Shown in pieces: positions 60,501 through 64,000 of a DNA stretch of 64,000 nt. This DNA is from Serratia nevei (GTDB taxonomy: Bacteria > Pseudomonadota > Gammaproteobacteria > Enterobacterales > Enterobacteriaceae): assembly GCF_024160145.1 (NCBI RefSeq), contig NZ_JAMYWQ010000020.1, positions 30,518-94,517 of the forward strand, written 5' to 3'. How positions within the stretch are numbered: position 1 is the first letter of the stretch; every line of letters starts with the position of its first letter. The position numbers and the translations under genes were made by a program. Under the pieces are notes generated by a model. The model did not search any database and had not been told where the DNA came from. It worked only from the letters and a program-made list of their open reading frames with translations.

Positions 60501-61571
60501 TTTGCCGATGCGCTGCACCTGCCTGCCGTGGCACCTGAAGCCAACTTCTTCGAACTGGGCGGCAACTCGCTGAGCGCCGTTGATGTCGCCGCCCGCATTA
60601 ACGCCGGCCTGGGTTGGCAAATCACCATCGCCAGCATCTTTGCCCATCCTTCTGCTCGGGCGCTGGCCGAACAAGGGCAGCACTCAGCGCCGGATATGCT
60701 CGATGCCACACTGCTGCTGCGCCCTGGTGCCGGCGCTTCGCAAAACGCGCTGCCGACGCTGTTTTGCATCCACCCGGCCGGCGGTATCGCCTGGTGTTAC
60801 AGCGGCCTGGCGCGTTTTCTCAAAACGCCGTGTGAAATCGTCGGCTTGCAAGCTCAAGGCCTGACGCCGGGCAGCAATATCACCCGAACGATGGATGAAA
60901 TGGCCGCAGAATATGCCAGGCGCATACGCGCCCATCAGGCAGAAGGGCCTTACTGGATCATCGGGTGGTCGGTTGGCGGTATGATCGCCCACAATGTCGC
61001 CATTCACCTGGAGCAACAAGATCAGCAGGTCGAATTGCTGGCAATGATGGATGCCTATCCCAGCGATCTGTGGCGACGCTTCGCTTTTGAAACGCTTAAT
61101 GTCGAAGAAGAGGAAAGCCTGGCGCTGGCCGCCCTGTTGTTCATTGCGGGCATCGCCTTGCCCTTCGATCAAGAATTGCCTTCGCTGGTCGTGCCGAAAG
61201 GCGAGATCCTGCAACGTGCGGAAACGATCGCCCTGTTGCGAAAACACGGCAGCGCCCTGGCCAGTCTGGATGACGGCACGCTCGACCGCCTGATTGACGT
61301 GGTGATCAATAGCCGTCGCCTGGTCGGCCAGTCGGAGCACGGCCACTTCTACGGTAATTTGCTGTTCTTCACGGCAGCGGCGCCGCGCGCAGAAGATTGG
61401 TTGGATTTGGCGGCCTGGCGCCCCTATGTACATGGACGAATAGAAAATATCGACATCGATTGCGATCACCCCGCGATGGCCAGGGCAGAAGCACTGCGCG
61501 ACATCGCCGGGCATCTGGATGCCGCTTTCGCACGTTTCGCGCAGCGCGCGTCCGCATCAGAACTGAACTAA
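57597..61571 (+). CDS. EntF-like NRPS, C-A-T-TE, predicted serine module
   Basis: This 1324-residue synthetase has a condensation domain with HHIAFDA at 138-144 (the usual final Gly is Ala), an adenylation domain with YILFTSGSSGDPKGV near 605 and YGPTEAAID, a carrier with Ser991 in GGNSLS, and a thioesterase with Ser1125 in GWSVGG. Reading the specificity positions by eye gives D-V-W-H-F-S-L-I-D, almost the EntF serine code. Length and order match EntF (about 1290). It would join DHB to Ser and release linear or cyclic products, using host EntB/D/E-type partners. Confidence 0.9.
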   Translation: MNDLSLNKTPLADTQQGVWYASQASHSSKLYATAQALRLHGEINRTLLLNAIELALQDIEVLNHRFLDIDGIPSFGIHQPAGRVTVCDLSHHADPEALAWRAMGEITQREQGPDNLHLHEHQLYVLNEREVIWFSRIHHIAFDAYAYSLLHRRAGEHYRALCQGTPPPPSRFVKLTTLCHDDAHYRQSAQYADDHRYWMQRCAQLPAPTFLGAPAQAMAEHTLEVETIIDAEVALALDSFYQSSGIALSDVLLSAFASYFSCCQSGERQLLFGLPCMGRLDTYGAQAAVTRSNILPLLLDLPQHAHFRDVCAAVARSRRELLAHQRYRGEWIGRAIGRVGDALPLYGIELNILPPPATLDFAGLNATVKHVATGPVRDLNLHLELGTDLQPRRLRLIANAARHHHAELQLHVRRLLHWIMQLVAAPTLPLQQLTLAAPAELALIAQWNDTAQPLPANTILDLFLKQVQATPHQIAVLDENERLSYSALELRSRRCAHALERHLQGAHGQVIAVTLERSVALEVVLLAIMRAGATLLPLSPELPTRRQQKMLEQANAALLIADRADDDRLPASVPRLDLAALYSLAGHQSAALPLVTRQSGADPAYILFTSGSSGDPKGVIVSHLALANRLQWMQAEYPLGPQDRVLQKTPATFDVSIWEFFWPLIGGATLVMARPGGHTDPAYLLNCIVQHRITTLHFVPSMLALFLDAAERRPEPLPLLRVFASGEALSPELAQRHRALLTAPLHNLYGPTEAAIDVTYHALGCTDEKRSVPIGRPIWNTRIHMLDPYGNTTPIGIEGELHIEGICLADGYAGQPELTAERFFATADGKRLYRTGDLARWRPNGEIDYLGRLDHQIKIHGQRIELEEIDSVLNRHPQVLQSCANMHEGRIVAYVVVTGTEADEKALLALCREYLPAYMLPQCLVFLSELPLSRNGKLDRKALPAPQSPQSHGGGIPSTLTEQRLCEYFADALHLPAVAPEANFFELGGNSLSAVDVAARINAGLGWQITIASIFAHPSARALAEQGQHSAPDMLDATLLLRPGAGASQNALPTLFCIHPAGGIAWCYSGLARFLKTPCEIVGLQAQGLTPGSNITRTMDEMAAEYARRIRAHQAEGPYWIIGWSVGGMIAHNVAIHLEQQDQQVELLAMMDAYPSDLWRRFAFETLNVEEEESLALAALLFIAGIALPFDQELPSLVVPKGEILQRAETIALLRKHGSALASLDDGTLDRLIDVVINSRRLVGQSEHGHFYGNLLFFTAAAPRAEDWLDLAAWRPYVHGRIENIDIDCDHPAMARAEALRDIAGHLDAAFARFAQRASASELN

Positions 61572-61591
61572 ACCATAGAGTACATCACCCA

Positions 61592-63157
61592 ATGAGCGAT
61601 TCTTTTTTACTTAAGGACCTGGCGGAAAATTTAGTGCCTTTCACGGCACACCAGGTTGCGTCCTCTCTCATTTGGTCCGCCGAAGAAAAGGCAGACGGCG
61701 AAGCGCTGCACGCCGCGTGCAGCTATCTGGTCACTCCCGACGCGCCAGGCGCCGCCAAAGTTTTTCAGGCGGAACGTTACGGCGGCGGCGGTATTCAACG
61801 TAACGGCGGCGGCGCCCGCTGTGGTTTTGATGGCCGTTACCAGGTGAAAGGAATTGGCGCTAACCCCCTGGTCGGGCAAGGTTCGGATTGGTATCACTCC
61901 AATGGCGAACTGCGTGCCGAACAGGCGATCTATGAAGCCTTATGGAGCGAAATGCTGGCGCAGACATTGCCTTATGGTGCGGCGCGCACCCACGCGATTT
62001 TGCTCACCAACAGCTATACCCATGGGGATTTCACCCGCACAAAGGGCCGCTCTCGCCGCGCCCTTTTGGTACGCGATCCCCTGGTCCGCCCGGCGCATTT
62101 TGAACGAACGCCCTACTTCCGGCCCAAAGCGGAATATGCCGGGCAGCTCATGCATGATGTTCAACGGGTTAAATCCGTGCTTCGCCGCCTGCCGGACTAT
62201 TTGCCGGTCCCCACGGCGGGCTTCAGCGAGCAGGCCGCTCGCGATCCGCGGCGCCGCTGCCTTGAGGGGATGCATGAGCTCACCAAACGTCTGGCACGGC
62301 AAATGGCGTTTTGCCGCACCCGCTTCCTGATGTTGACCACCTCATCCTCCAACATCACCATGGACGGCAGGGTATTGGATTTTAACGGGCTAACCTGTTT
62401 ATTCCCCAGCGATCATCATTACGATTTCGAGTACCAGCTCAAGTTTGCACAATTGATGAGAGAACCGGCAATCATTCAGAACAGCCTATCCGAGCTGTGC
62501 TTCTACCTCGGGAAGTACCTGTTTGATCGGCCTTTCATTGCCATTGCCCAGCAACAGGTAAAAACGTATTTCTGGCATTTTTTTCAGAAGGCCTGTTGCC
62601 GCGGCTATTTGACGTTACTGGGCATTCCTGTCGACCTGTTGTCACCGGCTGAAACCCCAAAACCCTTAGAGAGGCTGGCAAACAGCTTCTTGCAGTTGCT
62701 TATCCACCGTTGCCGAAAGCTCTATGTCTCAGCGGAACTCGCGGCAGACGAATCGCCGCTGGAACGTTTGGCCGTAACCTTGATTCGTTGCAGCCAAGGG
62801 CACCCCGTCCCCGCGCATGACGATTTCTCACGGGATGCGCGTTTTATGGAAACCCTGCGCGCTTTCTCGCAGGTCAATCATTGGTTGGTCGAAACCTGCC
62901 GCACCCAGGGGATCGATGCCACCGTTATTCAAAAAGGCATGGCGCAACAGGCTTGCCTGAGGCTACGGCCCCGCCCCCAGTGCGGGAAAATACAGATGCT
63001 CAACGAAATCACGGCGCTGGTGGAGGCCAATGGTGATGACGACCAACGCTTGCGGCAACTATTAACCGACATGCGGATAAAGGCGGTAGCCTTCGCCAAA
63101 GAAACCTTTGGCGGGCAACCGCTTGTCATCCCCTCCAGGAGAAATGAACAAGCATGA
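61592..63157 (+). CDS. MceJ/MchC-like siderophore-microcin conjugation protein
   Basis: This 521-residue protein has a Gly-rich segment (AERYGGGGIQRNGGGARCGFDG), QVKGIGANPLVGQGSDWYH and RVLDFNGLTCLFPSDHHYDFEYQ. Size, the motifs I recall and the coupled HlyC-like gene match MceJ/MchC, which act with MceI/MchD to link glucosylated enterobactin to the C-terminal Ser of class IIb microcins. The family call relies on memory and context. It starts 20 bp after the NRPS. Confidence 0.68.
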   Translation: MSDSFLLKDLAENLVPFTAHQVASSLIWSAEEKADGEALHAACSYLVTPDAPGAAKVFQAERYGGGGIQRNGGGARCGFDGRYQVKGIGANPLVGQGSDWYHSNGELRAEQAIYEALWSEMLAQTLPYGAARTHAILLTNSYTHGDFTRTKGRSRRALLVRDPLVRPAHFERTPYFRPKAEYAGQLMHDVQRVKSVLRRLPDYLPVPTAGFSEQAARDPRRRCLEGMHELTKRLARQMAFCRTRFLMLTTSSSNITMDGRVLDFNGLTCLFPSDHHYDFEYQLKFAQLMREPAIIQNSLSELCFYLGKYLFDRPFIAIAQQQVKTYFWHFFQKACCRGYLTLLGIPVDLLSPAETPKPLERLANSFLQLLIHRCRKLYVSAELAADESPLERLAVTLIRCSQGHPVPAHDDFSRDARFMETLRAFSQVNHWLVETCRTQGIDATVIQKGMAQQACLRLRPRPQCGKIQMLNEITALVEANGDDDQRLRQLLTDMRIKAVAFAKETFGGQPLVIPSRRNEQA

Positions 63158-63588
63158 CGCTCTATATTCGAGAAACCGCCGGCGGCCAAGATCAATGGTC
63201 AGACTATGAGCAGCTTGGTTTTGCCGTGAGCTGCATGTTACATCACCGAAATTACAGCCTTCATCCGATAAAAAGCGTTCAAGAGCGCATGATATTTGCC
63301 ATACAGCACGGGCAGATCAAGTTTCTTTTCGACACCAATGACCAACCGCTGGCCTATGTTCTCTGGGCTTATCTGACGGAAGACACCGAAACGCAATTGC
63401 GGCGCGATCCGGGGTTCCCACTCCACCCTTCCGAATGGAATGAAGGAGACAGGATATGGTTGCTCGATTTCTGTTGTCGGCCAGGCTTCGCGCCTCAGGC
63501 AATCAAACGCTTCAACAAGCTCAAACCGTGGGGAGAGGGCCAGGTGCGCTGGCAGAACAGAAAGAGAAAAGTAATGACGCTGGCCTGA
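63154..63588 (+). CDS. MceI/MchD-like protein of the HlyC acyltransferase family
   Basis: This 144-residue protein aligns with the toxin-activating acyltransferase HlyC at three places: LHHRNYSLHPI (HlyC LHRNWPVSLF), PLAYVLWAYLTED (PVAYCSWANLSLE) and WNEGDRIWLLDFCCRPG (WTSGDRKWFIDWIAPFG). The His of HRN is the likely catalytic base. Stand-alone HlyC relatives next to an MceJ-type gene define the siderophore-microcin pair. No RTX toxin is near. It overlaps the previous gene by 4 bp. Confidence 0.83.
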   Translation: MTLYIRETAGGQDQWSDYEQLGFAVSCMLHHRNYSLHPIKSVQERMIFAIQHGQIKFLFDTNDQPLAYVLWAYLTEDTETQLRRDPGFPLHPSEWNEGDRIWLLDFCCRPGFAPQAIKRFNKLKPWGEGQVRWQNRKRKVMTLA

Positions 63589-63633
63589 TCCGCACGGCCC
63601 GGTCCTTAAATAAAACGTATGGAGAGCTCATCG

Positions 63634-63972
63634 ATGGACGGATTTGTACTCATGGCGATCAAACGAATCGCGGTAGAAACAGCATTTTTCTGTGAAAGCC
63701 CCTATGACAGCGATAACGGATTTGAGCGTCTGATGGTTTGCAAAACCCGTAGCGACTTGAACAGCAGCGCGTTTGGCGATGTCTTCCTGCATCCGTTTCT
63801 TCGCGGCAAAAGCGTGGAAGAAATAAAATGCGTTGTCTTAAATTCGGCAATTCAATTGATTGTTGCGATTAAATGTCAATACCGATCGAATTGTGACCCA
63901 CCCTGCCAAAGTAAAACGGACCCACCCCTGATCGTGGTTACTCAGAAACTTCGGCTTGCGCCTGTTTCTTAA
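63634..63972 (+). CDS. small protein, 3' end apparently replaced by an IS
   Basis: ATG at 63634 has GGAGAG 7 nt upstream. The frame of 112 residues begins MDGFVLMAIKRIAVETAFFC. Residues after about 86 come from the presumed insertion-sequence end (from 63892), so the native C-terminus is lost. No family is recognised. An immunity or accessory protein of the cluster is possible from position. Confidence 0.5.
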   Translation: MDGFVLMAIKRIAVETAFFCESPYDSDNGFERLMVCKTRSDLNSSAFGDVFLHPFLRGKSVEEIKCVVLNSAIQLIVAIKCQYRSNCDPPCQSKTDPPLIVVTQKLRLAPVS

Positions 63973-64000
63973 GTTGGCCACTTTTTAATTTGTCCTTCAG
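63892..64000 (-). mobile_element. edge of a probable insertion sequence (IS21-like?)
   Basis: From TGTGACCCACCCTGCC the DNA changes character and has GACCCACC twice (63895, 63919), like the multiple terminal repeats of some IS families. On the minus strand a frame ends at 63938 with LKDKLKSGQLKKQAQAEVSE, read in from the right edge. This could be the C-terminus of an IstB-type protein. Only 109 bp are visible. Confidence 0.4.
63938..64000 (-). CDS. C-terminal end of an IS protein (partial, IstB-like?)
   Basis: Twenty codons then TAA (complement of 63938-63940) are visible, enriched in Lys, Gln and Ala. The position just inside the presumed IS end supports a transposition gene. Too short to assign a family with confidence. 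Confidence 0.35.
   Translation of the reverse strand: MKDKLKSGQLKKQAQAEVSE

Noticed and set aside
60684..61514. 276-codon minus-strand frame within the NRPS thioesterase region
   Set aside because: Antisense shadow of the thioesterase domain; composition typical of such shadows.
63154..63588. Reading the HlyC-like protein as the activator of an RTX haemolysin
   Set aside because: There is no RTX toxin or HlyB-type transporter nearby, and coupling to the MceJ-like gene fits the microcin pair better.

Overview
The window looks like chromosome from a Serratia-type member of the Enterobacterales. Its left end holds conserved core genes in the usual order: hda (with its CTG start), two small envelope genes, uraA and upp, and then divergent purM and purN with a PurR box. 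The genus is inferred from protein similarity and gene order, because there is no rRNA in the window.

From about 5.3 kb to the right edge the DNA is accessory. It is a large biosynthetic cluster for a ribosomally made, post-translationally modified peptide (RiPP), and a complete Mu-like prophage has split it in two. The left part (5.3-7.3 kb) is an AT-rich control region, an 80-residue precursor peptide with a Ser/Thr/Cys/Gly-rich core, an ABC ATPase, and the first four codons of the partner ABC-2 permease. The right part (43.17-63.6 kb) holds the rest of that permease, a SpaB_C/thiopeptide-type protein, a YcaO cyclodehydratase, a small ThiF-like partner, a large RRE-ThiF-nitroreductase-nitroreductase protein, an intramembrane M50 protease with an N-terminal RRE-like domain, a LanB-type glutamylating dehydratase, a small membrane protein, an HlyD adaptor with a MacB-like ATPase and two FtsX-type permeases, an EntF-like C-A-T-TE NRPS predicted to load serine, and two proteins resembling the MceJ/MchC and MceI/MchD pair that joins catecholate siderophores to class IIb microcins. 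The precursor ends in ...VTSSGS, much like the siderophore-accepting tail of those microcins. Together the genes predict a hybrid not known to me: an azol(in)e- and dehydroamino-acid-containing peptide carrying a C-terminal enterobactin-type siderophore, i.e. a Trojan-horse antibiotic of LAP/thiopeptide type.

The prophage spans 7316-43161 (35,846 bp). It starts TG, ends CA, is flanked by the 6-bp direct repeat CATAGC, and has paired transposase-binding motifs placed symmetrically 9 and 32 bp from each end. Its late genes (tailspike, siphophage tail, head, portal, terminase, spanins, endolysin, holin) run leftward from 31.6 to 7.4 kb. Its early genes (Ner, MuA-type transposase, MuB-type ATPase, Gam, MazG-like, GemA, Mor) run rightward from 35.1 to 43.0 kb. 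Between them lie accessory genes: a two-gene cassette with a membrane protein, a Dam-type methylase preceded by a C4-like structured RNA, and a zinc-ribbon membrane protein beside the repressor. The layout resembles B3/D3112-like transposable siphophages with head genes of Mu type.

The right edge (63.9-64.0 kb) seems to enter an insertion sequence that cuts the last small gene. Part of the cluster, such as a siderophore glucosyltransferase, may lie beyond it or elsewhere in the genome.
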